Origin: Phycisphaeraceae bacterium
GTDB lineage: Bacteria > Planctomycetota > Phycisphaerae > Phycisphaerales > Phycisphaeraceae
Assembly (NCBI GenBank): GCA_003552605.1
Contig: PUNN01000265.1
Span: forward strand, 1 to 16,992
Direction: 5' to 3'
DNA length: 16,992 nucleotides
Shown here one piece after another: positions 1 through 9,481 of the stretch. A program made the position numbers and the translations under genes. The first letter of the stretch is position 1; every line of letters starts with the position of its first letter. The notes under the pieces were generated by a model. It did no database searches. It had not been told where the DNA came from and was given only the letters and a program-made list of their open reading frames with translations.

Positions 1-1445
<1,445 letters not shown>

Positions 1446-1451
1446 GGGGCG

Positions 1452-1457
1452 ATTATA
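1452..1457 (-). promoter_or_regulatory. Consensus -10 box (TATAAT) directly upstream of mnmG, suggesting a leaderless transcript
   Basis: On the minus strand a perfect TATAAT occupies 1457-1452, followed by six bases and then the mnmG ATG at 1445. With usual sigma-70 geometry, transcription would begin at or within a base of the start codon, so the mRNA would have almost no leader. No good -35 box is seen 16-18 bp upstream and there is no Shine-Dalgarno sequence, which agrees with leaderless initiation. This is an inference from sequence only. Confidence 0.45.
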
Positions 1458-1546
1458 GGCGGAGGTCCACAGCGGCAGATTCTCGAGCACCATCTCCGTC
1501 ATGGCCGCCCTCATCCACGGCAAGCAGTTGGTATCATCGCGGTGGA

Positions 1547-2836
1547 ATGACTCGAAGCGTTCATGCCACGGTCCCGTCTTACCGAGCGTTATGGCTCCCC
1601 GATCTGCTGGTTCTCGGGGTGCTCGCTGTTGTCACCACCGTCCTCTTCTGGGTGACGGATCTTGACCTCCGGGTGGCGGGGATGTTCTACTCGCCCGACG
1701 GCGCTGAGGGGCCGTGGCCGCAGGAATCCTCGCCGGTGTGGGGCCTGTTCTACGATGCGGCTCCGTTCCTTACGATCGCGCTTCTCGGGGCAGGTGGCTG
1801 GTTGCTGCTTCGCGGGGTGCTCAACAGGCGCCGGCGCATTCTGGGTCTGTACGGGGTGTTCATCATCCTCGTGGTGTTGATCGGCCCGGGGCTGGTGGTC
1901 AACGCGATCATGAAAGAGTACGGTGGCCGGCCGCGTCCGCGGCAACTGGAGCAGTTCGGCGGTCACCTTGAGCACGTGCCGCCGCTGGCGATCGGCGAGG
2001 TCGGCCGCGGCAAATCATTTCCCGCAGGCCATGCCTCGATCGGCTTCAGTCCATGTCTGTTCTATTTCCTGCTGCGGCGCCGTCGCCCGTGGGTGGCGCG
2101 CTCCATTCTGACTGGGGGAATTGCGCTCGGGTTGACGATGGGCTATGGCCGGATCGCCGTGGGCGGACACTTCGTGTCGGATGTCCTCTGGTCTGGATTC
2201 GTGGTCTTCGGCACCGGCCAGGCGTTGTATTACTTTCTGCTGCGCATCCCGTTGCATGAAGACCTGCCGCCACCGGTGGCGCGCGCGGCGATGCGTCCGC
2301 GCCGACCAGTATTGACCGGTGTGGTGGCAGGCTCGGTGGCCCTGGCGCTTGCGACGGGCGCCATGCTTGCCACGCCAGCCAACCACGAGGTGAACTGGCG
2401 GCTGGATACCGAGGCGGCGGAGACGATGAACGGGGCCGAGGGCCGGGAGGTATCCCTGTCCATGGCGAATACCAACCTGACGCTGGTGCTTACCGATACT
2501 GCCAACCCGGCGCCGTTGCTGAGCCTGGAAGGCAACGTGCGGGGGTTCGGCCCGCCCACAAGCCGGCTGAAAGAACTTCGCGCCGCTACGGACGGTGACG
2601 GTAAAGCGCGGCTGAGTTACGAGCTTCATCCCCGCGGCTGGTTCACCGATGTGAGTGGGCAGGTGCGCGCCGAGGTGAGCACGCAGGGCCTGTCGAGCCT
2701 GAGGGTGGACCTTGATGGCGGGGACCTTCGAATCATTGACCAGACCCGTCGAACCAGCGACCCGCCGCCGCGGCTGGAGCTTCGCGACCGGCACGGGCGG
2801 ATTGAGCATCATCTCGCGGGAGCGGGGCACCGATAA
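1547..2836 (+). CDS. PAP2-superfamily membrane phosphatase with an extra C-terminal exported domain
   Basis: The product (429 aa) is a polytopic membrane phosphatase of the type 2 phosphatidic acid phosphatase family, whose members dephosphorylate lipid phosphates or diphosphates (for example undecaprenyl diphosphate or lipid A) at the outer face of the inner membrane. All three family motifs are visible: K123-x6-R130-P131, S157-F-P-A-G-H162 (Ala replaces the usual Ser of PSGH) and R202-x5-H208-x3-D212. Hydrophobic segments lie near 14-36, 72-91, 99-122, 164-176, 185-200, 209-232 and 255-275. After the last one, about 150 residues (280-429) form a hydrophilic, probably beta-rich tail that is not part of a normal PAP2 domain. 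I chose the ATG at 1547 because the longer upstream reading from 1424 is low-quality, Ser/Arg-rich sequence overlapping mnmG. A TATCAT box at 1532-1537 lies close to the start. The substrate cannot be told from sequence. Confidence 0.88.
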   Translation: MTRSVHATVPSYRALWLPDLLVLGVLAVVTTVLFWVTDLDLRVAGMFYSPDGAEGPWPQESSPVWGLFYDAAPFLTIALLGAGGWLLLRGVLNRRRRILGLYGVFIILVVLIGPGLVVNAIMKEYGGRPRPRQLEQFGGHLEHVPPLAIGEVGRGKSFPAGHASIGFSPCLFYFLLRRRRPWVARSILTGGIALGLTMGYGRIAVGGHFVSDVLWSGFVVFGTGQALYYFLLRIPLHEDLPPPVARAAMRPRRPVLTGVVAGSVALALATGAMLATPANHEVNWRLDTEAAETMNGAEGREVSLSMANTNLTLVLTDTANPAPLLSLEGNVRGFGPPTSRLKELRAATDGDGKARLSYELHPRGWFTDVSGQVRAEVSTQGLSSLRVDLDGGDLRIIDQTRRTSDPPPRLELRDRHGRIEHHLAGAGHR

Positions 2837-3002
2837 CTTGTTGCCGGATCACGAATTCTGCGACGTTCGCAGGGCCCCTGGGGGAGTGATAAAGGGGCGG
2901 GCTCGCCTGAGCGGGTGTCCTGCTCACCCTGTCTGGGGGCGTGGTCTGTGCATTTGACCGGCCGTGGGCCTGGACATGCGTATCGCCGTCCCACGACCTC
3001 CT

Positions 3003-3017
3003 ACAATGTCACATTGT
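3003..3017. promoter_or_regulatory. 15-bp perfect palindrome, operator-like, upstream of the AsmA-like gene
   Basis: ACAATGT and ACATTGT flank a single C, giving a perfect inverted repeat whose centre is 36 bp before the next start codon. It overlaps a TACAAT sequence (3002-3007, five of six bases of the -10 consensus), a common layout for a repressor site. No convincing -35 box accompanies it. The rest of the 209-bp gap (2837-3045) shows nothing else I can name; a short GC-rich palindrome near 2870 has no T-tract. Confidence 0.35.
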
Positions 3018-3045
3018 CGGGATTTGCTTTTCCAACCTTGTGAGC

Positions 3046-5382
3046 ATGACGATGGCTGACCAAGAGACTGGAACGTCCCCGCAGGGGCAGGCGGCAGAGA
3101 CGCCCTCTGCCGGTCAATCCGCGAGCGCTACGGCCTCGGGTGAGCCCGCGCGGCCGAGGAAGCGGCGCTGGCTGAGGGCCTTGGTGATTCTGGTGCTGCT
3201 GTTTGGCGTGTTCATCGCCATGCTGCCGGTGATCCTGTCCACGGGGCCGGGGCGATCGGTCGTGCTGGGTGTGGCCAACATGTTCATCCCGGGCAAGATC
3301 AGTGCCGATGAAATGTCGCTTGGCTGGGGCCGGGGGCAGAATGTGAAAGGGCTGCACATCAGCAACGATGGTGCGGACATTCTCGTGGTCGATGAGATCG
3401 ACATGCCCGGCGTGTCCCTGTGGGGGCTGTTGTGGGGGCGGCGCGACTTCGGTCGTATCGAGGTGGCCGTCAATGAGGCGACGCACCTGATCGAACTCGA
3501 GGACGGGTCACTGAACCTCATGCGCGCCCTGACTGGCCCGCCACCGCCGAAACCCCCGGAGCCTGAACCGGTGGATGAGGTGTTCGAACTGCCGCTGGGT
3601 CTCAACGTGGAACTGAAGGTCACCGGTGCCATGCATGTGACCACGCGGCTCGACGGTGAGCGCCGCGTCACCTTTGACCAGTTTGATCTCGCCGTGCGCC
3701 GCAGGGAGCAATACGTTTTCAACAGCGATGTGCGCCTGCTCTTGGAACGGCCGGTGGGCGCCGCGGCTGCCGGCGGACCGGCGGTTCCCGGGGTGGCGAC
3801 GGTGCCGGTGTCCGCCGAGCTTCGGCCGCACCAGCCCCTTGATGGCTTTCTCGCGGGCGGCCCGGGGACGATCATCTTCCTCGCGGATATGACATCGGAT
3901 TCCACGGATTCATTCCCCACCGGCACGTTCGAGTTCGGCCTGCTCGATGCGATGGTGATGAGCGGTCATATCAATGAGAGTGAACTCGCCCTCGATGGCG
4001 TTGAGCCCGAGGGGCTCGAGGTCACGTTGCGCCGGGACTGGATCGATGAGCTCTCCGAGCGGTTCGCTGCGACGCTGGAAGAGATGATTCCCGCGGAATA
4101 CCGGCCGCTGGGCATCGACGCGGATTACCCGGTCCGTTTCACGCCCGAGACGCTGCGCATTCCCGTGCGCGATGCGGGCCTTGCGGTGGCCGAGACGGTG
4201 ATGGCCCTGAACCTGGGCAGCGGTTCCGATGCTGGCGAGAAGGCGCTTCGGCTCATCGGCGCTGAGCGCATCGATGGCATCACGCTCAAGGAATTCGTGA
4301 TCCGTGTGCCTGAAGCGGCGTTTGACGGTCCGATTGCCATTCACGTCGACGGCATCATCGGCAACACGCATCCGGCCACTGGCGAGTACGTCGAGCGGCA
4401 GCGCCAAGTGGTGGTCACGCTCACGCCGGAGGATGAAGGTACCCATGTGGCCGGCGAGGTGGATGTGCTCGACCTCGGCCTGGCGGATCAGTTGGTGGGG
4501 ATGGATGGACTGTTGCAACAATTCATCGGATCGAGACCGGGCCCGTTCGACGCCACGCTGGCACCGTCGGGCGATTACACGCTCCGGTTCGATGTGCCGC
4601 GGGTGGACCTTGCCGGCCGGCTTGCCGACAAGACCACGCTGAATCCCGGTTCGGAAGGGCGCCTGGCCGTAAGCGAGGCGCTCAGTGAGTTCGTGGCGAC
4701 ATTGCAGCCATTGGTCCACCTGGTGCCGGGTGAGGCCGAGGTGGCGGTGAAGGTGGGGGAGAAAGGCGTGTCAGTGCCCGGGGGGGAGGGAATCGACCTT
4801 GCCGAGTTGTTGGTGGATGGGCGGATCGAGATGGGCGAAGTGCGACTGGCCACGGCTGGACCATTGATGGAGGTGCTCGGCGTGCTGCGCCCGCTCGGAG
4901 CGACAGGCATCGGTGGCCAGTCGCTTGATGCCCATGTATCGCCGATCGAGGTGACTGTTGAACGCGGTAAATTGCGCTACAACACCTTCGAACTCAACGT
5001 GGCCAACTTGCCGTTCAAGGTCAGCGGCGATGCCGACTTGATCGAAGAGCGCTTCGATATGAATCTCGACATCACCGCCGAGTTGCTGCGTAAGCTGCCG
5101 CAGCTTCGCGGGCGGGTTCCGGATGATTTCCACCTGTCGCTGCCGCTGACCGGCAGCTTCGATGATCCGAAGCTGGATGTCTCCCGACTCGGCCCGAAGC
5201 TGATGGAGATGGGGGTCGGTGGCCTGCTTGAGGGGCTCGACCTGCCCGGCCTTCGCGGGCAGCGCGATCGGGATGAAGATGAGTCGCGCGAGGATGACCG
5301 CTCCGATGCTGAGCGGGCCCTCGAAGGCGTCGGCGACCTGTTTCGTCGTCGCGAACGTCAGCGCAATAATGATGGTGAGTGA
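3046..5382 (+). CDS. AsmA-like single-pass envelope protein
   Basis: This 778-aa protein has a hydrophilic, Ala/Ser/Gln-rich N-terminus, a basic stretch (about 36-44), one transmembrane segment (about 45-65) and a long exported region. After the anchor comes the pattern typical of AsmA/TamB-related proteins: a short strand describing a gene-specific module, then V-x-E-I-D-M-P, a LLWGRRDFGRIEV-like segment (about 128-140) and a D-G-S-L-N-L motif (about 153-158). Near the C-terminus (about 640-715), repeated beta strands end in LPLTGSFDDPKLD, the usual ending of an AsmA C-terminal domain. The last 60 residues are charged and low-complexity. Relatives are thought to move phospholipid between membranes or to help outer-membrane biogenesis; the exact role here is unknown. 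The start could also be the ATG at 3052. No Shine-Dalgarno sequence precedes either, and the longer reading from GTG 2941 looks non-coding. Confidence 0.72.
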   Translation: MTMADQETGTSPQGQAAETPSAGQSASATASGEPARPRKRRWLRALVILVLLFGVFIAMLPVILSTGPGRSVVLGVANMFIPGKISADEMSLGWGRGQNVKGLHISNDGADILVVDEIDMPGVSLWGLLWGRRDFGRIEVAVNEATHLIELEDGSLNLMRALTGPPPPKPPEPEPVDEVFELPLGLNVELKVTGAMHVTTRLDGERRVTFDQFDLAVRRREQYVFNSDVRLLLERPVGAAAAGGPAVPGVATVPVSAELRPHQPLDGFLAGGPGTIIFLADMTSDSTDSFPTGTFEFGLLDAMVMSGHINESELALDGVEPEGLEVTLRRDWIDELSERFAATLEEMIPAEYRPLGIDADYPVRFTPETLRIPVRDAGLAVAETVMALNLGSGSDAGEKALRLIGAERIDGITLKEFVIRVPEAAFDGPIAIHVDGIIGNTHPATGEYVERQRQVVVTLTPEDEGTHVAGEVDVLDLGLADQLVGMDGLLQQFIGSRPGPFDATLAPSGDYTLRFDVPRVDLAGRLADKTTLNPGSEGRLAVSEALSEFVATLQPLVHLVPGEAEVAVKVGEKGVSVPGGEGIDLAELLVDGRIEMGEVRLATAGPLMEVLGVLRPLGATGIGGQSLDAHVSPIEVTVERGKLRYNTFELNVANLPFKVSGDADLIEERFDMNLDITAELLRKLPQLRGRVPDDFHLSLPLTGSFDDPKLDVSRLGPKLMEMGVGGLLEGLDLPGLRGQRDRDEDESREDDRSDAERALEGVGDLFRRRERQRNNDGE

Positions 5383-5439
5383 AGTTGAGGTTGGCGATTA
5401 ACGCCCCTGCCATTCGAGCCCGTGCCGCGTTACATCGGC

Positions 5440-6504
5440 TCACATGGTGGCTGATGTCGCGGCGGGGGTGAGGGGGCGGGCGCTGTTTCGGATCAACTCG
5501 AGCACGCGCATCATCTCGCGCACCGATTCCGGGGTGACCACCATCTCCCCGCCGCGTCGCAGGACATCAGTGACGTTGTCGTAGAAATTGCCGCCGGGGG
5601 CATCGTCCACGTTCAATTGCTGCTCCTGCCAAGGCAACTCCTCCCTGGCGGTGAAGCCGACGGTGGCGGCGGTTTCGGCTTCGAGCTCGAGCGGGGGAAC
5701 ATCGGCGGGGTTGTAGTAACGCAGCGTTGAGGTATGGCCATCACTGCTCAGTGTGCCGTACTTTCCGCAAACGACCCACTTGGGGTATTGAAACGGCAGC
5801 GCTTGGACATCGCTGAGCTCAAGTTCGGCGGTGATGCCGTTTTCCGCCCGCAGCATGATTTTGGCATGGTCTTCCGCATCCCCGGCGGAAACAAGGTGCT
5901 GGAGATCGCCGAACGCACTTTCCACCGGGCTGTCGAGCATTTGCAGCACCTGGTCAAGCGGATGCGTGGCCTTGTTATTGAGGTTGCCACCACCGTATCG
6001 GGTCAACGTCTGCCAGTCGTTGCGCCGTGAGTAACGGACGGCGTAGAACTTGATGTGGAAAATGGGCCCGAGCACGCCGCTGCCGATGACTTCGCGCAGG
6101 TGATTGAAGTCCTTGTGGAAGCGGTAGTTCTGATGCACGAACAGCTTGCGGTCGGCGTTGCGGGCAAGGGTGATCAACTCATCGGCCTCGCCGAGCGTGA
6201 TTGCGAGCGGCTTTTCCACCACCACATCGCAGCCGGCGGCGAGTGCCGCGGCGGCATCGTCGGCGTGGGTGTGTGATGGGGTCGCGATAACGGCGACCTC
6301 CAGCCCGGGATGGGCGAGCAAAGCCTCACGGGAGTCGCAGGCGGTGGCACCAATGTCAGCAGCCACCTGCTTCCGCCGGTCGGGCAGGGGGTCACAGACG
6401 GCCACGATGCGGGCATCTTCCCGCTGCTTCAATTGCCGGATGTGGATGCCGACACCGGCGCGGCCGAGGCCGAGGATGCCGTAGCGGATCGGTTCGATGC
6501 TCAT
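5440..6504 (-). CDS. Gfo/Idh/MocA-family NAD(P)-dependent oxidoreductase
   Basis: The 354-aa product is a two-domain dehydrogenase of the glucose-fructose oxidoreductase/inositol dehydrogenase family, which typically oxidises sugars, inositols or their derivatives. The N-terminal Rossmann fold has G12-L-G-R-A-G17 after the first strand, then AVIATPSHTHADDA (about 71-84) and the family motif E97-K98-P99. The C-terminal half contains GGGNLNNKATHPLDQ (about 171-185), in which H181 and D184 match the usual catalytic His-x2-x3-Asp region, although the normally aspartate-rich G-D-x-G part reads N-N-K. Length is typical for the family. The ATG at 6504 places the Rossmann strand at the correct distance from the N-terminus; an upstream reading to 6648 adds 48 unlikely residues. 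The gene faces the AsmA-like gene, with 57 bp between their ends and no visible terminator. The substrate is not predictable. Planctomycetes carry many paralogues of this family. Confidence 0.92.
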   Translation of the reverse strand: MSIEPIRYGILGLGRAGVGIHIRQLKQREDARIVAVCDPLPDRRKQVAADIGATACDSREALLAHPGLEVAVIATPSHTHADDAAAALAAGCDVVVEKPLAITLGEADELITLARNADRKLFVHQNYRFHKDFNHLREVIGSGVLGPIFHIKFYAVRYSRRNDWQTLTRYGGGNLNNKATHPLDQVLQMLDSPVESAFGDLQHLVSAGDAEDHAKIMLRAENGITAELELSDVQALPFQYPKWVVCGKYGTLSSDGHTSTLRYYNPADVPPLELEAETAATVGFTAREELPWQEQQLNVDDAPGGNFYDNVTDVLRRGGEMVVTPESVREMMRVLELIRNSARPLTPAATSATM

Positions 6505-6753
6505 GGAGGGGTTCCGTGGGTAGGCGGCGCACGCCGGGTTCATCGTCAGACGCAGGACTCCAGAATAACGGTGCCGATACGGGGCGACCAGCGGCCATTT
6601 TCCACCGCTCGCCGGCCGGGGGCCGATTGAAGCAAAGATGGTGGCCATCGCCGCCTCGTGCGGCGGTCGTGCTGCTCGCTCACGCGGTGGCGCGGGTGGC
6701 CACGGCGTGGGGCCGGCGCGCGGGCCGCAGCGTTAGCCCAAACGAGGTTGAAT

Positions 6754-7980
6754 ATGCGGATGCTGCTGCTGTGGACATTGCTGCTCGTGGGGATGGCACT
6801 GCTGACCGCGGCCGTGCTTCGCAGTGAGCCGGCGAAGGACCGGGAACTGGCCCGGGCGATCGAGCAGTGGGAAGGAGCGGGGGGTGTGCGGGATCCGGAA
6901 TCGCTTCGGCCCAGGCCCGCAGATGCCGATGCCAACGCCGCGAAGGCTTATCTCCAGGCGATCGACCTGCTCAGTGGTGTCGCGGATGAACAACGCGATG
7001 CGATACTTGCCACGCCCTGGCAGGCATCGCGGCTACAACTGCGGCGCCTGGTGTCCAGTGAGGCACTGGCTTTGAGTGCAACGCGGCAGGCGAGCCGGAT
7101 CGAACATTGTCGCTGGCCCGAGCCGCATGTGGACAGACGCGATGGCGAACGGGCAGCGCATGTGCCCGGCCTCGTGACGTTGGCGCGGCTGCTCGGCGCG
7201 GAGGCGACACTGCGGGGCTGGCAGGGTGATGGCTCCGCAGCCCTGAAGGCGGTTGAAGCGTTGTGGCGGATGGCGGCACACCTCGGGAGCGAGCCCGGCG
7301 CGGTGGCGGTGAACATGCAGCTTCATGAAGACAATCGGGCACTGCTGGCACTGGAAGCGGCGTTTGCTGATGAACCGCCGCCGGATGCGGAAAAGCTGGC
7401 CCGGATGCTCACCGAGCGCGACTACGGGGCTTTGAGACGTCGAGCGGCCATCGGCGAGGTTGCGCTGATACTTGCCCTGTTCGATGAAGATGCACTGGCA
7501 GAGGTAGAAGGCCCGCTCGGCCGCATCGGTGTCGGCGGGGTGAACGAAGCGCAGCGACTGAGCGCAGATGTCACCCATTTGCTTGATTCGGTGCGCCGCC
7601 GGCTCGAACAGTGGGAGATGCCGTATGACCAGCAGGCTTCGTTCGACAAGATGACGTTGTCGCGAACCCGGCCGGTCACCTTCGAGACGGTGCTCCGCCT
7701 CGAGCACACCAATCGCATCGCTGCACGGGTCGAAGCGCGGCGGGCCGTGGCCGTCACGGCACTGCATCTGAGCCTGCACGCCCGGGAACACGGCCGCCTT
7801 CCGGCACGGCTGCGCGACCTCGAGCACCACGATGCCCTGCCCGGTGACCCGATCAACGGCGCCAGCGTGGCGTACACGCGCGAGGGTGAGACATCATTCA
7901 CCTTGCGCATCGACGCCGATGCCATCGAGATGGACGATGTGGTGTGGCGGTGGAACCACCGGCCGGTGGAGCATCCATGA
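6754..7980 (+). CDS. Membrane-anchored or secreted hypothetical protein
   Basis: A 408-aa protein that I do not recognise as a named family. The ATG at 6754 is preceded by a GAGGT ribosome binding site five bases upstream. It gives a clean N-terminal hydrophobic segment (about 3-22) after a single Arg, so the protein is probably anchored in or exported across the inner membrane. Residues 24-330 are mostly alpha-helical, with a DANAAKAYLQAIDLL segment of a kind common in planctomycete hypotheticals. The C-terminal 80 residues (REHGRLPARLRDL, then LPGDPINGASVAY) resemble the tail of many planctomycete proteins, in which a helix is followed by a short P-x-D-P-x-x-G beta hairpin, similar to pseudopilin-type C-termini. 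A longer reading from GTG 6658 adds an Arg-rich non-coding-looking stretch. It is divergent from the oxidoreductase and convergent with the flippase-like gene, 34 bp away. Confidence 0.75.
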   Translation: MRMLLLWTLLLVGMALLTAAVLRSEPAKDRELARAIEQWEGAGGVRDPESLRPRPADADANAAKAYLQAIDLLSGVADEQRDAILATPWQASRLQLRRLVSSEALALSATRQASRIEHCRWPEPHVDRRDGERAAHVPGLVTLARLLGAEATLRGWQGDGSAALKAVEALWRMAAHLGSEPGAVAVNMQLHEDNRALLALEAAFADEPPPDAEKLARMLTERDYGALRRRAAIGEVALILALFDEDALAEVEGPLGRIGVGGVNEAQRLSADVTHLLDSVRRRLEQWEMPYDQQASFDKMTLSRTRPVTFETVLRLEHTNRIAARVEARRAVAVTALHLSLHAREHGRLPARLRDLEHHDALPGDPINGASVAYTREGETSFTLRIDADAIEMDDVVWRWNHRPVEHP

Positions 7981-8014
7981 AGTCCGCTTGGCAGGCGATG
8001 GCATGGTGTTGGCC

Positions 8015-8950
8015 TCAACGTTCGGACATAGGCGGGGCTGCGGCGTCCTGAGCTTGCTGCTCGGCGGGAGCAGCCTGCACAGCCGAAGCAGGCGGCGGAG
8101 GGCGGCGAAGCTTCACCATCGCCGGCAGGCCCACCGCGAGCACGATCACGGTCTCGACGGCCCGGTCAACCAATGCCGCGGTCAAAGCCAGTGCAGCAGG
8201 CAGGCCCGCCGTCTGGACCACCGCCAGACCAATCGCCCATTCGCGCAGGCCCAGGCCAGCCGGGGTGAGGCGGGCAAGTCGCACCACCACGCCAGCCGCC
8301 GCGGCCAACATCGCCTGCATCGGATCGATGGTGTGGTCGAGCACCAGCATGGCCAGGCTCAACCGTGCCCCGTGGACGGCCAGGTCCAGCACTTTGAGCG
8401 GAAGCCACAACCAGGTCGCCGCGGCCGGCCGGGGTGTGAGGCGCTTCAGGATGGGGATGCTCACGATGGTCACAACGCCGAGGGCGGCCAGGGCCGCGAG
8501 CGCCCGCTGCATGCCTTCCGGTGCGAGCAAGCCCACCAGCAGGACTCCCACGGCGACCAGCGTCACCCCCAGCGCCAGGGCCAATGCCAGTATCGACTGC
8601 CGCACTGGCACCGCATGCCATAGCCGCAGGTAGATGGCACGGCTTCCCCAAGCGGCAAGCGGCAGGTAGCCGAGCACTTCGATTGCGGCAGTCAGATGCC
8701 ACATCTTCCCCACGGTCACAGGCGGATCGGCATCCAGCGATCGCACGATTAGCCACCACAAACCGGCCGAAAGCGCCAGGTTGAACAGCACCAGGGCTGC
8801 AATCCCGGCCAGCGGCAGGGGGGCCAGGCGGGCGCCTGCGGGCCACGTGAAATTCGCGGCGGCGTAGATCACGGCGCCGAGAATCAGCACCACGCCCAAC
8901 GCCGCGGCCAGGAGGCGCGACCATGTCCATTGAGTGGGCATGACGGTCAT
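8015..8950 (-). CDS. Flippase-like / lysylphosphatidylglycerol synthase transmembrane-family protein
   Basis: This 311-aa protein has about eight hydrophobic segments (near 12-32, 45-69, 84-100, 117-143, 150-168, 182-204, 210-228 and 238-277). Near the end is P230-A-G-L-G-L-R-E237, the variant of the P-G-G-x-G-x-R-E signature that marks the LPG_synthase_TM (UPF0104, MprF N-terminal/AglD-like) family. Members flip lipids or polyprenyl-linked sugars, or act with glycosyltransferases in lipid modification. The soluble aminoacyl-transferase domain of MprF is absent, so a flippase-like or unknown lipid role is more likely than lipid aminoacylation. The C-terminal 25 residues are Ala/Pro/Gln-rich and cytoplasmic-looking. 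I prefer the ATG at 8950, with AGG seven bases upstream; ATG 8941 is possible, and ATG 9070 would add 40 poor-quality residues and overlap the repeat element. Confidence 0.8.
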   Translation of the reverse strand: MTVMPTQWTWSRLLAAALGVVLILGAVIYAAANFTWPAGARLAPLPLAGIAALVLFNLALSAGLWWLIVRSLDADPPVTVGKMWHLTAAIEVLGYLPLAAWGSRAIYLRLWHAVPVRQSILALALALGVTLVAVGVLLVGLLAPEGMQRALAALAALGVVTIVSIPILKRLTPRPAAATWLWLPLKVLDLAVHGARLSLAMLVLDHTIDPMQAMLAAAAGVVVRLARLTPAGLGLREWAIGLAVVQTAGLPAALALTAALVDRAVETVIVLAVGLPAMVKLRRPPPPASAVQAAPAEQQAQDAAAPPMSER

Positions 8951-9060
8951 GGTATCGCCTGTGCGGACTTGCCCGACGATGTGGCATCGCCGGTGCCTCG
9001 GAGCCAGCGCAAGCCGTCTGAACGGCAGGGCAAAAGCCTGCAGCCCTGCCTGCATGCGTT

Positions 9061-9285
9061 TGGGGCCCATGACACTTCCGTGGGTCCCCTGTTACGTGAA
9101 GCAGGGGGCTGGCTGTGTCAGCGGCCGCCCCCGACACTGCGGCCGATGGCCATGCGGCTCCGACGGGCTGCGGGCGGCCCGTCGGAGCCGCATGGCCATC
9201 GGGCTGAAGACCCCGGAAAGCCCGCTCACACAGCCAACCCACGGTATGATGAGGTAGAGAACACCTGCGAGAAGTGTCATGCACC
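9061..9285 (+). repeat. Dispersed palindromic repeat, copy A (best-preserved termini)
   Basis: This is a MITE-like palindrome of about 225 bp between two divergent genes. A perfect 26-bp stem (9143-9168 with 9177-9202, 8-nt loop) is enclosed by a second stem (9107-9124 with 9221-9239, two mismatches). The outer ends carry an 11-bp perfect inverted repeat, CATGACACTTC at 9068-9078 and its complement at 9271-9281. The 8-mer CATGCGTT stands just outside on both sides (9053-9060 and 9286-9293), like a target-site duplication. No open reading frame of its own is convincing. Its right arm is almost identical over about 45 bp to that of copy B. Confidence 0.8.
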
Positions 9286-9338
9286 CATGCGTTCACCCTG
9301 GATAAGCGAGGTGCGACAGGACCCGAGACGAAGTTGCA

Positions 9339-9347
9339 TGTTAGAAT
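9339..9347 (+). promoter_or_regulatory. Extended -10 promoter candidate for the two-TM TPR-like gene
   Basis: TG-T-TAGAAT fits an extended -10 element (TGnTATAAT with one mismatch). No -35 box at normal spacing is seen, as is usual for extended -10 promoters. The leader would be about 130 nt and includes a small hairpin (9356-9363 with 9370-9377) and a 9-bp tandem duplication (ATCTGCGGC twice, about 9432-9450) before the AAGGAG ribosome binding site at 9469-9474. Confidence 0.4.
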
Positions 9348-9481
9348 AAAGCAGTGCCGATCCGGCTCGGGGTCGGCGGTGTTGTTGGGCGGTTTCGGGG
9401 CGTCCGGAATGGCCTGGGGCCGCGGCGACATGATCTGCGGCATCTGCGGCGGACGTACACTCTCATGGAAGGAGCCTTTCG

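Noticed and set aside
2015..2830. Minus-strand open reading frame of 271 codons
   Set aside because: It is antisense to the PAP2 phosphatase, which has intact catalytic motifs; the His/Arg-rich translation is typical of a GC-rich shadow frame.
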